This document shows positions 1 to 9,291 of a stretch of 64,000 bases of DNA, in pieces. The notes beneath the pieces are model-generated. The model saw only the letters and a program-made list of their open reading frames with translations, was not told where the DNA came from and did no database searches. Both the position numbers and the translations under genes were made by a program. The stretch comes from Bombilactobacillus mellis. Lineage in GTDB: Bacteria; Bacillota; Bacilli; Lactobacillales; Lactobacillaceae. The stretch spans positions 248,001 through 312,000 of the forward strand of contig NZ_KQ033878.1 in the NCBI RefSeq assembly GCF_000967245.1. The letters are read 5' to 3'. Each line of letters opens with the position of its first letter. Position 1 is the stretch's first letter.

Positions 1-2
1 CG

Positions 3-491
3 CTGCTAATTGTTTCCCCGATTTCTTCTGTGGGGATTGCGACCGCTGTTGGTATTCATGGAATTGCTTCCGGATCCGCTAATTTGGGCATTACTGCTGC
101 CAGCTTCGCGTTAGCTATTTATGGTTGGAAAGCTAATTCTTGGGGAACTTCTTTAGCTCATTTTCTCGGATCACCTAAAATGCAAATGGCTAATTTAATG
201 ACCAAACCCAAACTCTTATTACCGCTAATGATTAATGCAGCACTTATGGGTGGTATTGGCAGTATCTTTAACGTTGGTGGTTCTGCTACTAGTGCCGGCT
301 TTGGCTTTTCCGGTTTAATCGGCCCGATTGCAGCCTTGAATAGTTGGGGAAGTAATACAAGTGGTCAAATTATTCTAGTAACAATCCTGTTTTTGATCGC
401 CCCGATTATTTTAGGTTTATTGAGCAATTATATTTTTAATAACAAGTTACATTATTTTTCAGCACAAGATTTTGCTTTAAATTACGAGTAA
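3..491 (+). CDS. PTS EIIC-like membrane protein (PTS_EIIC_2/PfoR type), C-terminal part
   Basis: The reading frame is open from the window edge and ends with TAA at 489-491, so only the C-terminal 162 residues are present. They are strongly hydrophobic and glycine/alanine rich, with the segments GIASGSANLGITAASFALAI, AHFLGSPKMQMANLM and SAGFGFSGLIGPIAALN. I associate these with the PTS_EIIC_2 family of PTS IIC-like permeases, some of which were described as regulators (PfoR). A GTG at 30 could be mistaken for a start, but the family similarity continues upstream of it. Substrate unknown. The family call is from memory of motifs. Confidence 0.7.
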   Translation: MLIVSPISSVGIATAVGIHGIASGSANLGITAASFALAIYGWKANSWGTSLAHFLGSPKMQMANLMTKPKLLLPLMINAALMGGIGSIFNVGGSATSAGFGFSGLIGPIAALNSWGSNTSGQIILVTILFLIAPIILGLLSNYIFNNKLHYFSAQDFALNYE

Positions 492-1653
492 TACTCGGTA
501 AAACCAAATTTAGCAATTACTTTTTTAGATAACAGTATTATCCTCCAAATTAGAGAAAGTCTAAATTATGAGCAGCTATAACCCGAAAACTCAGACAATT
601 AATTTAGCTATGTGAGCATTGAGCCACATTTCTTGAAATAAATTTCCGTTAAGACCCTTTTTAAAAAAATTAAATCCTAGCACAGGGACTTTCTATAAAC
701 ATTTTTACAATAAAAATGATTTCTTCATTGCTGTCGATATCCCAGTAAATTTATCAAGAGACCCTTTCCGTTTCAGCAAGCAAATTCTGATCCACAGATT
801 GTCTCCTTTAAAATTGGGTTGATCTTTATTAAATACCCTATGTAACCTTATTTGATAAACCGTTTATTTTCAATCCTCATATCAATAGTATTTATCAGCA
901 ACCATACAATTTAGCAAGTAAGTTGGAATTATATGATTTAACCAAAAAATTATTGCCGACTTAATACCTGCAACCACTATGCAGTCCAGTTTTTTATCAA
1001 AATTTAATTATTTATTTAAGGTTACATCTGGTTCATTAAAAATCAGGTCACTTTGCCAAATAAAAATTTATTACAGGAAAACCTGCAACAATTTTAGATA
1101 AAAATTAGTCGGGCATCAATCAATTTTAATTAGCTATTATCATCCTTACGTTAACAGTTTTCATAACATCGAATTAAAAGCTCTGGAATAAAATTTATAA
1201 CAGTATAGCAACCATATCAGTTTTTGGACCGCTATCAGAATTATTTCATTAAGACCCAATCCATGATCTGCTCGGGATATTATTTTTATTACTCCTATTT
1301 GGGGGAATGAAATTCCAGAAATGTTAAAAGATTGCATCAATAAAGTAAAAAAGAAGGAGATGGTTTCATCCACATTGTTACACGCAAAAGTATTAAGAGC
1401 ATATTAACTAATATCAAACAAGGCATATGTCTTACCACCTCAACTTCACCTACCAGCTAATATTGTTTATGCTCAGGAAAGGACCACAAAAATTTTTTAT
1501 GCGCCAGACTTATTAGCCCTTCTCATTGGCAAAATTGGGGAATATGAACCCTTCCACTCGCCAAAGTCATAAACGGTTTTTTTAGAATACTTCTATCCCC
1601 CAACAAAGATAAAGTTTTCAGCCATTTAGGATAAATCAACAAGACAATCTTCA
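492..1653. other. Long intergenic tract of decayed coding DNA
   Basis: About 1.16 kb with no convincing intact gene. The first part holds a TetR-like relic on the plus strand, listed separately. From about 1130 to 1650 short open stretches exist on the plus strand, for example around 1498-1570, but they are broken by stops and I cannot name them. A 70-codon frame at 1161-1373 on the minus strand lacks recognisable features and is probably chance. Confidence 0.6.
585..1130 (+). pseudogene. TetR-family regulator relic
   Basis: The plus-strand translation around 695-750 reads STGTFYKHFYNKNDFFIAV, which matches the recognition-helix end of TetR-type helix-turn-helix domains. The preceding 100 bases continue the likeness (TQTINLAM, stop, ALSHIS). 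Further downstream a different frame gives LFDKPFIFNPHINSIYQQ, as expected for the ligand-domain side after frameshifts. Several stops and at least one frameshift make it non-functional. It may once have regulated the adjacent PTS-like gene, but that is only inferred from position. Confidence 0.55.
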
Positions 1654-1690
1654 ACAAAAAACTTCGGTTTAATAAACCGAAGTTTTTTAC
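1654..1690 (-). terminator. Intrinsic terminator of the lysine operon
   Basis: An 11-bp perfect stem (AACTTCGGTTT / AAACCGAAGTT, 1660-1670 and 1674-1684) with a 3-nt loop is followed on the minus strand by a run of six Ts. It lies just past the asd stop codon. T-runs on both sides mean it could also stop plus-strand transcription. Confidence 0.85.
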
Positions 1691-2761
1691 TTAAGCTTTA
1701 TTATTTGGGACTTGCACTAAATGATCGCGAACCAAACATTCTGCAATGGCTACTGTATTGCTAGCCGCACCTTTTAACAAATTATCGGCAACGACCCACA
1801 TTTGAAAGGCACCATTATTTTCTTGATCAGGACGGATGCGGCCGACAAAAGTTTCTCTTTTACCAGCAGCAGTCAATGGCTGAGGGTAAAGCTGTTGTTG
1901 CGGATTATCTTGCAAAATTAAACCTGAGGTTTTGGCAATTTCCGCTTGAATTTCCGGAACAGATGCTCCTTTGTCTTCAACCACAAAGTAAACTGATTCT
2001 CCATGACCAATTTCAACAGGAACTCGGACACAGGTGGCAGTCACTTTAATTTTTGGAGAGTCCTGATCATTACATAAGATTTTCTTAGTTTCATGAATCA
2101 TTTTCCATTCTTCATGGGTATAGCCATCATCTTCAAAAACATCAATTTGGGGTAAAAGATTAAAGGCTAAGGGATAATGTTTTACATCTGCTGCTGTTGG
2201 TAAAATATTGGCAGTGGGTTTCTGCTTATTTAATATTGCCTGAGCCTGCTGCAACATTTCATTCCAAGCCGATTGGCCGGCACCAGAAACAGCCTGATAA
2301 GTTGATACGATAATCTGTTCGATTCCCCAGCGTTGATAGACAGGATATAAAGCGGCAACCATCTGAATCGTAGAACAATTTGGGTTAGCAATAATACCAT
2401 GATGATACTGGAGTTGCTGTTCATTGACTCCAGGAATTACTAATGGTACATCTTCTTCCATACGAAAGGCACTAGTATTATCAACACAAACCGCTCCTCG
2501 TTTAACTGCTTCAGGCAAAAGTTTTTTAGAAACACTTCCACCAGCAGAAGAAAGAACCAAATCTACACCAGTAAAGGAATCCGGCTGTGCTTCTTCTACA
2601 GTTACTTCTTGATTATTAAAAGTTAATTTTTTCCCAGCGGAACGCTTAGAAGCCAGTAATTTAACTTTTGCAACTGGTATTTGGGAATGCTCTAATTCAC
2701 TGATTAGACGCTGACCCACGGCGCCAGTAGCTCCTAATATCGCAACCACATATTTCTTCAT
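1691..2761 (-). CDS. asd: Aspartate-semialdehyde dehydrogenase
   Basis: It catalyses NADPH-dependent reduction of aspartyl phosphate to aspartate semialdehyde, the branch point for lysine/DAP, threonine and methionine. The 356-residue protein begins with a Rossmann motif GATGAVG (residues 10-16) and carries the catalytic cysteine C129 in NPNCST. HGESVYF contributes a conserved histidine later in the chain. The length is normal for the family. It is the last gene of the lysA-to-asd operon and its start overlaps the patA stop codon by 4 nt (ATGA), implying translational coupling. The terminator at 1654-1690 follows directly. Confidence 0.95.
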   Translation of the reverse strand: MKKYVVAILGATGAVGQRLISELEHSQIPVAKVKLLASKRSAGKKLTFNNQEVTVEEAQPDSFTGVDLVLSSAGGSVSKKLLPEAVKRGAVCVDNTSAFRMEEDVPLVIPGVNEQQLQYHHGIIANPNCSTIQMVAALYPVYQRWGIEQIIVSTYQAVSGAGQSAWNEMLQQAQAILNKQKPTANILPTAADVKHYPLAFNLLPQIDVFEDDGYTHEEWKMIHETKKILCNDQDSPKIKVTATCVRVPVEIGHGESVYFVVEDKGASVPEIQAEIAKTSGLILQDNPQQQLYPQPLTAAGKRETFVGRIRPDQENNGAFQMWVVADNLLKGAASNTVAIAECLVRDHLVQVPNNKA

Positions 2762-3957
2762 TTAACTACAACCTCCGCTGATAAAAATTTCTGTATTCGA
2801 GACATGGCTTTTCGCAAATCGGCGTCACTAGCGGCATATGAAAAACGAATATAACCTTCTCCTCCCGGGCCAAAAGATTTTCCCGGTGTGCCGCCGACTT
2901 TAGCTTTATGAGCTAAGTCCAGAGCAAATGCTTCATCATCATTTTTGTATTGGGCGGGAATTTTGGCAAACACGTAAAACGCTCCTTCACCGGGCATTGT
3001 TTGTAATCCCATTTCATTAAGTGCCTGGACAATATAATCGCGCCGCTTTTGATAAATATGTCGACTATCTACCGGATCCTGATCACCGTTCTCCAAGGCT
3101 TCTGCAGCTGCTGCTTGAGCAGGATTAGAAGGCGCGGTAATCATAAAAGCATGCATTTTAGCAATCAGATTAATTAACGTCTCCGGACCAGCCAGATAAC
3201 CAATCCGATAACCAGTCATTGCATGAGACTTGGAAACTCCATTGACTAACAGAGTTCTTTCAGGCAAATAGCGCGCAATAGAAACATGTGGACAATCATA
3301 AGTTAATTCACTATAGATTTCATCAGAAATAACATACAGATGAGATTGTCGAATAATTGGTACCAATTGTTTTAAGACTTTTTCGGAGTATTCTCTACCC
3401 GTCGGATTAGTGGGATAATTGAGTAGGATTGCTTTTGCCTGCGGATGCTCTTGCAAAGTATTTTTTAAAGCTTGCGGTGTTAAGACAAAATCTGTACTTG
3501 CGGTATTAATTGCCACTAATTCAGCTTGCGTATATTGAATTAGTGGAAAATAAAGCGCATAAGAAGGTGTTGGTACAATAATCTGATCCCCTGGTTGAAA
3601 TAAAGACAACGCAATTGCAGTTAAAGCTTCTGTCGCACCTACAGTGACAATAATTTCACTCTTGGGATCATAAGTAAGATTTTGTTTGCGTTGTAAATAA
3701 TTACTAATTGCCTGCCGCAATTGTAGAGTCCCTCTTTGATCAGAGTAATGGGAATCATTAGCTAAAATACTCTGCACAGCTGCCTGTTTAACATGTTCGG
3801 GTGTATTTAAATCGGGTTCTCCCAAAGTTAATTTAATTAGATCAGGAATATCATCAATTCTTTGAGCAAAGGCTCTAATTCCTGAAGAAGGAATTTTTTC
3901 TAATGGTGTATGTGTAATTTGAGTTAAATCAGCAGCTAATTGAGGCATTTTGGACAC
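2758..3957 (-). CDS. patA: PLP-dependent aminotransferase, probable N-acetyl-LL-diaminopimelate aminotransferase
   Basis: This is a class I/II (fold type I) aminotransferase of 399 residues. The PLP lysine is K243 in SKSHAMTGYRIGY, and NYPTNPTG (about 180-187) and SDEIY (about 211-215) are the usual cofactor-binding motifs. Its place between dapB and asd, in an operon that also has dapH and a deacetylase, argues that it transfers the amino group to N-acetyl-2-amino-6-oxopimelate in the acetylase branch of DAP synthesis. Sequence alone would also allow a general aspartate or aromatic aminotransferase. It overlaps asd by 4 nt. Confidence 0.85.
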   Translation of the reverse strand: MSKMPQLAADLTQITHTPLEKIPSSGIRAFAQRIDDIPDLIKLTLGEPDLNTPEHVKQAAVQSILANDSHYSDQRGTLQLRQAISNYLQRKQNLTYDPKSEIIVTVGATEALTAIALSLFQPGDQIIVPTPSYALYFPLIQYTQAELVAINTASTDFVLTPQALKNTLQEHPQAKAILLNYPTNPTGREYSEKVLKQLVPIIRQSHLYVISDEIYSELTYDCPHVSIARYLPERTLLVNGVSKSHAMTGYRIGYLAGPETLINLIAKMHAFMITAPSNPAQAAAAEALENGDQDPVDSRHIYQKRRDYIVQALNEMGLQTMPGEGAFYVFAKIPAQYKNDDEAFALDLAHKAKVGGTPGKSFGPGGEGYIRFSYAASDADLRKAMSRIQKFLSAEVVVK

Positions 3958-3966
3958 TCCTTACAA

Positions 3967-4722
3967 TTATAATATTTTTTCTAAACCAAAAACTAATTCT
4001 TGTAAATCCATAACCTTTTCCAAGGCCACTTGAACTCCCTGCATAAAAGAAGAACGGTCAAAAGAATCTTGTCTAATTGTCAAAGCTTCCCCCGGTCCAC
4101 CAAAAAGCACCTGTTCATGAGCCACATATCCTGGTAAGCGCACAGAGTGGACAGCAATTCCGTCATAATCTGCGCCCCGAGCTTCAGTAGCCATATTTGT
4201 CTTAGCAGGATTTTTTTTTCGATTGGCCGCAATTAATCGGGCTGTTGTAATCGCAGTGGCGGATGGAGCATCAAGTTTATCAGCATGATGCATTTCAATA
4301 ACTTCAGCATCCGGAAAATAATGCGCTGCTTCTTTAGCAAATTTCATTAATAATACAGCTGATAAACCGAAATTAGGAGCAATAATCCCACCTAATTGCT
4401 GTTGTTGCGCTATTGCTTGTAATTGTTGTACTTGTTCAGCAGATAGGCCGCTAGTGCCGACAATTGGCCGCATCTGATGCTCTAATGCAAATTTAACGTT
4501 GGCAAATACGGCTTGAGGTGTCGTAAAATCAATCCACACATCAGCAGCAAGATTAATATCTGCTAAATTATCAAAACGACTAACAGCAGCCGGCAACTTA
4601 GTATCTGCCGTGGCGTTCGGTGCTAAAATTGCAACCAGCTGGTAATCTGACTGTTTTTCTATCAACTGGACCGCTTTTCTGCCCATTGAACCAGTGGCAC
4701 CAGCAATCAAAACTTTTTTCAT
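3967..4722 (-). CDS. dapB: 4-hydroxy-tetrahydrodipicolinate reductase
   Basis: It reduces the DapA product to tetrahydrodipicolinate with NAD(P)H. The 251-residue protein starts with the dinucleotide-binding motif AGATGSMGR (about 7-15) and contains the family signature EMHHADKLDAPSATA, where the HH pair and the lysine form the active site. The last position of the usual DAPSGTA is changed to DAPSATA. The start codon shares one base with the dapA stop (TAATG), so the two are translationally coupled. The length is slightly shorter than the enterobacterial enzyme and normal for Firmicutes. Confidence 0.95.
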   Translation of the reverse strand: MKKVLIAGATGSMGRKAVQLIEKQSDYQLVAILAPNATADTKLPAAVSRFDNLADINLAADVWIDFTTPQAVFANVKFALEHQMRPIVGTSGLSAEQVQQLQAIAQQQQLGGIIAPNFGLSAVLLMKFAKEAAHYFPDAEVIEMHHADKLDAPSATAITTARLIAANRKKNPAKTNMATEARGADYDGIAVHSVRLPGYVAHEQVLFGGPGEALTIRQDSFDRSSFMQGVQVALEKVMDLQELVFGLEKIL

Positions 4723-5648
4723 TAATCTACTCCTAAATCTAATGATAAATGCTGTAATAAAGCTGTCTCCGGCAAACCTAAATGTAAAGCCAGCTGCCTT
4801 TTTTCGGCTTCATTTAAATCAACTATCGGCAAACGACAGCCACCAGCAGCTAACCCTTGTGCATTCAAAACTGCCTTTACCGGTGAAGGTGAAGGATACA
4901 TAAATAATGCCTGCATTTTAGGCATCAATTGACGCTGCAGTTTACCAGCAGCAGCCAAATGACCCTGTTCCAATTCATCATACATTGTCCGCATTGCTTG
5001 ACCATAGACGTGAGAAGCAACTGAAATTACTCCTTTTGCTCCCAATGCCTTGGCTGTGAGCGCCTGTAAATCTTCTCCAGTATAAACCAAAAAATTAGGT
5101 GCGGCATGCTCCACAATGTATTCCAAATCTTCCAAATCTGCACATTGCTTAACACCGGCAATTTGGGGATTATGAGATAAATCTACTAAAGTTTCTTTAC
5201 TAATTTTAATTCCGGTTCTTCCAGGAATATTATAAATCATTAAAGGAATTTGTGATTGCTCTGCTACAGCTTCCAAGTGTGCCTTAATGCCACGTTGATT
5301 AGGTTTATTATAATACGGAGCTACTACCAAGGCTAGATCAACACCAGGAATTTGGCTGACTTCTCTTGTAAATTCGACAGTTTGGGCAGTGTTATTGCTC
5401 CCAGTACCGGCAATAACTGGCACACGACCATTAACCATTTGGGCAAATTTAGTATATAACTCAATCTTTTCATCATGAGTCATTGTGGCCGCTTCTCCAG
5501 TAGTACCGCCAATAACAAAACCCCGACTACCGGTTTTCATCAAGTGTTCAGTTAACTTTTCCAAACCAGGATAATCCACTTTACCTTCTTCATTGAAAGG
5601 TGTAATAATTGCCGTCATTAAATCAACTTGAGTAAAATCTATCATCAT
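4722..5648 (-). CDS. dapA: 4-hydroxy-tetrahydrodipicolinate synthase
   Basis: It condenses pyruvate with aspartate semialdehyde, the first committed step of lysine/DAP synthesis. It is a TIM-barrel aldolase of 308 residues with GGTTGEAAT (about 48-55), the catalytic tyrosine Y139 in [10 protein letters not shown] and the Schiff-base lysine K167 in GVKQCADL. Two ATGs are adjacent at 5648 and 5645. The AGGAGG ribosome site stands 4 nt before the first and 7 nt before the second, so the second may be the real start. It follows dapL by 10 nt. Confidence 0.95.
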   Translation of the reverse strand: MMIDFTQVDLMTAIITPFNEEGKVDYPGLEKLTEHLMKTGSRGFVIGGTTGEAATMTHDEKIELYTKFAQMVNGRVPVIAGTGSNNTAQTVEFTREVSQIPGVDLALVVAPYYNKPNQRGIKAHLEAVAEQSQIPLMIYNIPGRTGIKISKETLVDLSHNPQIAGVKQCADLEDLEYIVEHAAPNFLVYTGEDLQALTAKALGAKGVISVASHVYGQAMRTMYDELEQGHLAAAGKLQRQLMPKMQALFMYPSPSPVKAVLNAQGLAAGGCRLPIVDLNEAEKRQLALHLGLPETALLQHLSLDLGVD

Positions 5649-5658
5649 AATTCCTCCT

Positions 5659-6804
5659 TTATTGTTGCATATGTGCTTGTAAAAATCCTACTATAGCAGT
5701 AACACCCGCTCTTAAGGCACTTTCTTGCGGATTAAAGGTGGCCGAGTGCAACTGCGAACTATCATCAACTCCTAACCAAAACATTGTTCCCGGAATCTGG
5801 GCCAATAAGTAACCAAAATCCTCGCCCGTCATAGCCGGTTGCGTATTTTGATAGTTAACTTGCGAATTTTCCTTCATATAATTAATAAATTCTGCAGTTA
5901 AATGGGGATTATTTTCTACAGGCCAATAACCACCCTGATTGAGTTGAATCTTGACTTCAGCATTAAAACTTTTTGCAATACCAGCCGTCACCTCCCGCAA
6001 GCGCTGATCAATTCGTTCAATCATAGATTGGGATAAACCACGAATAGTTCCCTCTAAATGGGCATGACCAGCAATCGCATTCCGAATTGTTCCTGCTTCT
6101 AATTTGCCAATAGTGACCACACCACCGGCAATCGGATCAATACTGCGTGAAATAATAGTTTGAATTTGTTCAATTAAAGCTGCAGCTGCTACAATCATAT
6201 CATTTGCCTGCTGCGGATAAGCTGCATGTCCATCTTGACCATATAAATCAATATTTACCTCGGTAGTACCAGCAAATAAAGTTCCTAGCCGACAACCGAT
6301 GGTTCCGGCAGGCAAATCTGGAGTAACATGCAGAGCAAAAAATTCATCCGGACGCCATTTACCTGTAAAAACGTTTTGCTCATAAGCTAATTTACCACCA
6401 TTTTTACTTTCTTCGGCCGGCTGAAAAAAGAATATCAAATTATCTTGAGGCTGACGCTCACTAAAATAACTTAAAATTCCTAAAGCCACCGTCATATGAA
6501 AGTCATGGCCACAAGCATGCATTTGTCCCGCATGCTGTGAAGCAAAAGGCAAATCCGTTTTTTCCTCAATCGGCAAGCCATCCATATCAGCCCGATAACC
6601 AATAGTTTTTTGAGGATTACTGCCTTGGACTCTGACTAATAAAGCTGTCGGTAATTGGGGAAAGGTCTGAATTTGCAGATATTGTTGCTTAAAATTTTGG
6701 ATCACTTGTAACAAATATCGCTGTGTTTGATATTCTTCTAAAGCTAACTCCGGGATCCGATGGAGTTGACGTCGAATTTGAATAAGTTGTTGGGATGTTA
6801 GCAT
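5659..6804 (-). CDS. dapL: M20-family amidohydrolase, probable N-acetyldiaminopimelate deacetylase
   Basis: This 381-residue M20/M40 metalloamidase carries the metal-binding motifs [10 protein letters not shown] and [14 protein letters not shown], typical of the IAA-amino-acid hydrolase and hippurate hydrolase group. In this operon the obvious job is removal of acetate from N-acetyl-LL-DAP, like YkuR/DapL of Bacillus subtilis. That role is inferred from position, because related enzymes act on other N-acyl amino acids. It lies 4 nt downstream of dapH. The name dapL is also used for an unrelated aminotransferase in other organisms. Confidence 0.85.
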   Translation of the reverse strand: MLTSQQLIQIRRQLHRIPELALEEYQTQRYLLQVIQNFKQQYLQIQTFPQLPTALLVRVQGSNPQKTIGYRADMDGLPIEEKTDLPFASQHAGQMHACGHDFHMTVALGILSYFSERQPQDNLIFFFQPAEESKNGGKLAYEQNVFTGKWRPDEFFALHVTPDLPAGTIGCRLGTLFAGTTEVNIDLYGQDGHAAYPQQANDMIVAAAALIEQIQTIISRSIDPIAGGVVTIGKLEAGTIRNAIAGHAHLEGTIRGLSQSMIERIDQRLREVTAGIAKSFNAEVKIQLNQGGYWPVENNPHLTAEFINYMKENSQVNYQNTQPAMTGEDFGYLLAQIPGTMFWLGVDDSSQLHSATFNPQESALRAGVTAIVGFLQAHMQQ

Positions 6805-6808
6805 GAGC

Positions 6809-7519
6809 TCACAGCTTTCTTAAATCTTTTTCGATTTTTGTTTTGGCAGTTGTCTGCTGATCTAATTGTTTGATGACTTTTGCTGGAACTCCAGCAACGA
6901 CAGTTTTGGCTGGAACATCTTGCGTAACTACCGCACCAGCAGCTACTACCGCCTGATCACCAACCTGTACTCCTTCTAAAACAACCGCATTGGCACCAAT
7001 TAGAACATTTTCACCAATTCGAACAGGTTGTGCAGAAGCCGGCTCTACGACACCGGCAATTACAGCTCCAGCCCCAATATGACTATTAGCACCAATCACT
7101 GCCCGGCCGCCTAAAACAGCATTCATATCGATCATGGCTCCTGGTCCTATTTCTGCGCCAATATTGACAACTGCTCCCATCATAACAACCGCATTGGCAC
7201 CAATACTAACTTGATCACGAATAATAGCACCCGGCTCAATTCTGGCAGAAATATTTTTTAGGTCTAGTAACGGTACTGCAGAATTGCGACTAATATTTTC
7301 AATATAATAGTCAGTAATTTTTGTTGCATTCTCCTTTAAAAAGGGCTCGACAATTTGCCAATCGCCAATTACCACGCCACTATGATTTCCCACAAAGGTC
7401 TTAATTTCTGCTGGCCAATTTAAAGCCGTTAATTCTCCTTTTAAATAAACTTTAACTGGTGTTTTCTTAGGCGCTTGGGCAATGAAATCAATAATCTCTG
7501 TAGCCGACATTTTCTTCAT
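6809..7519 (-). CDS. dapH: Tetrahydrodipicolinate N-acetyltransferase
   Basis: It acetylates tetrahydrodipicolinate with acetyl-CoA and so commits the pathway to the acetylase branch. The 236-residue protein has an N-terminal DapH-type domain (about 1-85) followed by a left-handed beta-helix of imperfect hexapeptide repeats (about 90-220), visible as [20 protein letters not shown] and [16 protein letters not shown]. The length fits DapH and not the longer succinyl enzyme DapD. It starts 3 nt after the lysA stop. Confidence 0.92.
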   Translation of the reverse strand: MKKMSATEIIDFIAQAPKKTPVKVYLKGELTALNWPAEIKTFVGNHSGVVIGDWQIVEPFLKENATKITDYYIENISRNSAVPLLDLKNISARIEPGAIIRDQVSIGANAVVMMGAVVNIGAEIGPGAMIDMNAVLGGRAVIGANSHIGAGAVIAGVVEPASAQPVRIGENVLIGANAVVLEGVQVGDQAVVAAGAVVTQDVPAKTVVAGVPAKVIKQLDQQTTAKTKIEKDLRKL

Positions 7520-7522
7520 AAA

Positions 7523-8839
7523 TTACTCCTCATTTTCTTGATAAAAACAATCATGACTAATTAAGTCATCATAAGTTTCTCGTTTAATCACTTCTTGCGC
7601 ATGGCCGTTTTCCGCAAAAACCACCGCTGGACGAGGTACACGATTGTAATTAGAAGCCATACTATAGCCATAAGCTCCGGTAGAAAGAATAGCAACAATA
7701 TCGCCGGGATAACTCTCTGGCAGAGAAGCTTTTTCAATCAAAATATCACCTGATTCACAATACCGACCCGCTAAATGCACCGTTTCTGTCGGCTGGGCTT
7801 GCGGGTCGCGAGCCAGCAAAGCTTGATACTCCGCTTGATAAAGCGCTGGTCTAATATTGTCCCCCATTCCACCATCTACTGCTATATAAGGCAAAAGATC
7901 GGGAACTTTTTTGTAAGAACCCGCAGTGTACAAACTATATCCCGCTGTTCCCACAATTGAACGTCCAGGTTCAATCCAAATTGCTGGTAGTTTCAGATTA
8001 TACTGTTGGACACAATTTTGCACTTCTTGGACAATTTGTTCCACAAAAGTTTCTGGTTGTAATGCCTGATCATGATCAGTATAACGAATACCAAAACCGC
8101 CACCTAAATTTAAGACTGATGCTTGATACTGATATTTTTGATCCCATTGTTTTAACATTTGCATTAATTTTTGAACTTCTAATTTAAAGCCGGCGGTTTC
8201 CATAATTTGTGAACCAATATGAGCATGGACTCCAATTAATTTCATATTTTTATTAGCCAAAACTTGCTGTAAAGCTTCTTCGGCTTGTCCACAACGAACA
8301 TCAAAGCCAAACTTACTATCTTCTTGACCAGTTTGGATATATTTATGAGTATGAGCACTCACCCCAGGAGTCACACGCAACATTACATTAATCTGAGTGT
8401 GAGTGTCTTCTAAAACCTGGGCTAATAACTTGATCTCATAAAAATTGTCCAAAATAATTACGCCCACTTGATTTTGTACGGCTAATAATAACTCTGATTT
8501 GGATTTATTATTGCCGTGAAAACTAACTTTACTCATAGGAAAGCCGGCACGTAATGCAGTATATAATTCTCCGCCGGAAACTACATCAAGATGCCCATTT
8601 AATTGATCAATTACTTGATAAATAGCAATCGAAGCAAAGGCTTTACTAGCATAGCTTATTGCATAGTCCACTTTTTGTTGGCTAAAGGCTTGCTTAAAGG
8701 ATTGAAATTGCTGCCGGATATTGGCCACATCATAGACGACTAGCGGTGTCTGGAACCTAGCAGCCAAATCTAGGGCATCAACTCCACCAATTGTTAAGTG
8801 TCCTTGTTCGTTAACCTGATAAAAATCATTTTGGGACAT
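7523..8839 (-). CDS. lysA: Diaminopimelate decarboxylase
   Basis: It decarboxylates meso-DAP to L-lysine with PLP. The 438-residue, alanine-racemase-fold protein binds PLP through K66 in SYASKAF. It also has the motifs HAHIGSQI, LNLGGGFGI and EPGRSIVG, and a C-terminal CESGD with the substrate-contacting cysteine. It is the first gene of the seven-gene operon and the one nearest the lysine riboswitch, so its expression should fall when lysine is plentiful. The start has a GGAGG-like site about 7 nt upstream (GGAGGTTGGTT). Confidence 0.95.
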   Translation of the reverse strand: MSQNDFYQVNEQGHLTIGGVDALDLAARFQTPLVVYDVANIRQQFQSFKQAFSQQKVDYAISYASKAFASIAIYQVIDQLNGHLDVVSGGELYTALRAGFPMSKVSFHGNNKSKSELLLAVQNQVGVIILDNFYEIKLLAQVLEDTHTQINVMLRVTPGVSAHTHKYIQTGQEDSKFGFDVRCGQAEEALQQVLANKNMKLIGVHAHIGSQIMETAGFKLEVQKLMQMLKQWDQKYQYQASVLNLGGGFGIRYTDHDQALQPETFVEQIVQEVQNCVQQYNLKLPAIWIEPGRSIVGTAGYSLYTAGSYKKVPDLLPYIAVDGGMGDNIRPALYQAEYQALLARDPQAQPTETVHLAGRYCESGDILIEKASLPESYPGDIVAILSTGAYGYSMASNYNRVPRPAVVFAENGHAQEVIKRETYDDLISHDCFYQENEE

Positions 8840-8869
8840 TTATTAACCAACCTCCGTTGTTATTATTTA

Positions 8870-8910
8870 TAAAAAGGGACTCTTTTGTTTGCGCACACAA
8901 AAGAGTCCCT
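8870..8910 (-). terminator. Riboswitch-controlled intrinsic terminator before lysA
   Basis: On the minus strand a 14-bp perfect stem (AGGGACTCTTTTGT at 8910-8897 with its complement at 8888-8875) is followed by five Ts. It sits between the lysine aptamer and lysA, 31 nt before the start codon, the expected place for a lysine-dependent attenuator. Confidence 0.9.
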
Positions 8911-8941
8911 CTAATATAAACTATTAACTGGTATCAATTTT

Positions 8942-9113
8942 GTCGATAGCGCTCCGCAAATTTAAATTTGCGACAGTCCGTAATCTCTTCAACTACGTCC
9001 CAGCTAATTAACTACTGCAATAATTAACGCTTCGGCAACTTCCCCTTTCACTAGCTTCTTCATTCTTGCAGAAATTCCACTAGTTACTTTTGTCGGTTGC
9101 GACCTCTTCGATT
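8942..9113 (-). promoter_or_regulatory. Lysine riboswitch (L-box) aptamer
   Basis: Read on the minus strand, this leader contains the L-box hallmarks in order: AGAGGT near the 5' end (about 9108-9103), AAGGGGAAGTTGCCGAAGC (9047-9029), AGCTGGGACG (9005-8996) and a closing segment with ACTGTCGC and GCGCTATCGA. The TCGA at both ends can pair to close the P1 helix. The terminator at 8870-8910 provides the expression platform. Lysine binding is expected to favour termination and switch off lysA through asd. Confidence 0.93.
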
Positions 9114-9120
9114 TATAAGA

Positions 9121-9149
9121 ATCTTATTATTAATTAATCTTAATGTCAA
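9121..9149 (-). promoter_or_regulatory. Promoter of the lysine operon
   Basis: The minus strand has a perfect -35 box TTGACA (9149-9144), a 17-nt spacer and the -10 box TAAGAT (9126-9121). Transcription would start just before the riboswitch aptamer. Confidence 0.75.
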
Positions 9150-9216
9150 TACCTTTCAGAGTTTATTAATAAAAAAATTATCCTGTCGCTCCCAAACTGC
9201 TTTTTCTATTTTTAGG

Positions 9217-9244
9217 TTGCAGATTGAAATTAAAATGATAAAAT
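9217..9244 (+). promoter_or_regulatory. Probable promoter of lysC-dapF
   Basis: TTGCAG (9217-9222) and TAAAAT (9239-9244) are separated by 16 nt, about 48 nt before the lysC start. No riboswitch-like sequence lies between this promoter and lysC. Confidence 0.5.
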
Positions 9245-9291
9245 TCAATACTAATTAAACTAAAATTTTCTTAATGATGAAAGGTTCTAAC

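Noticed and set aside
1161-1373. 70-codon open frame on the minus strand in the decayed region
   Set aside because: No ribosome site, no recognisable motif, and it lies opposite sequence that looks like relic coding DNA on the plus strand.
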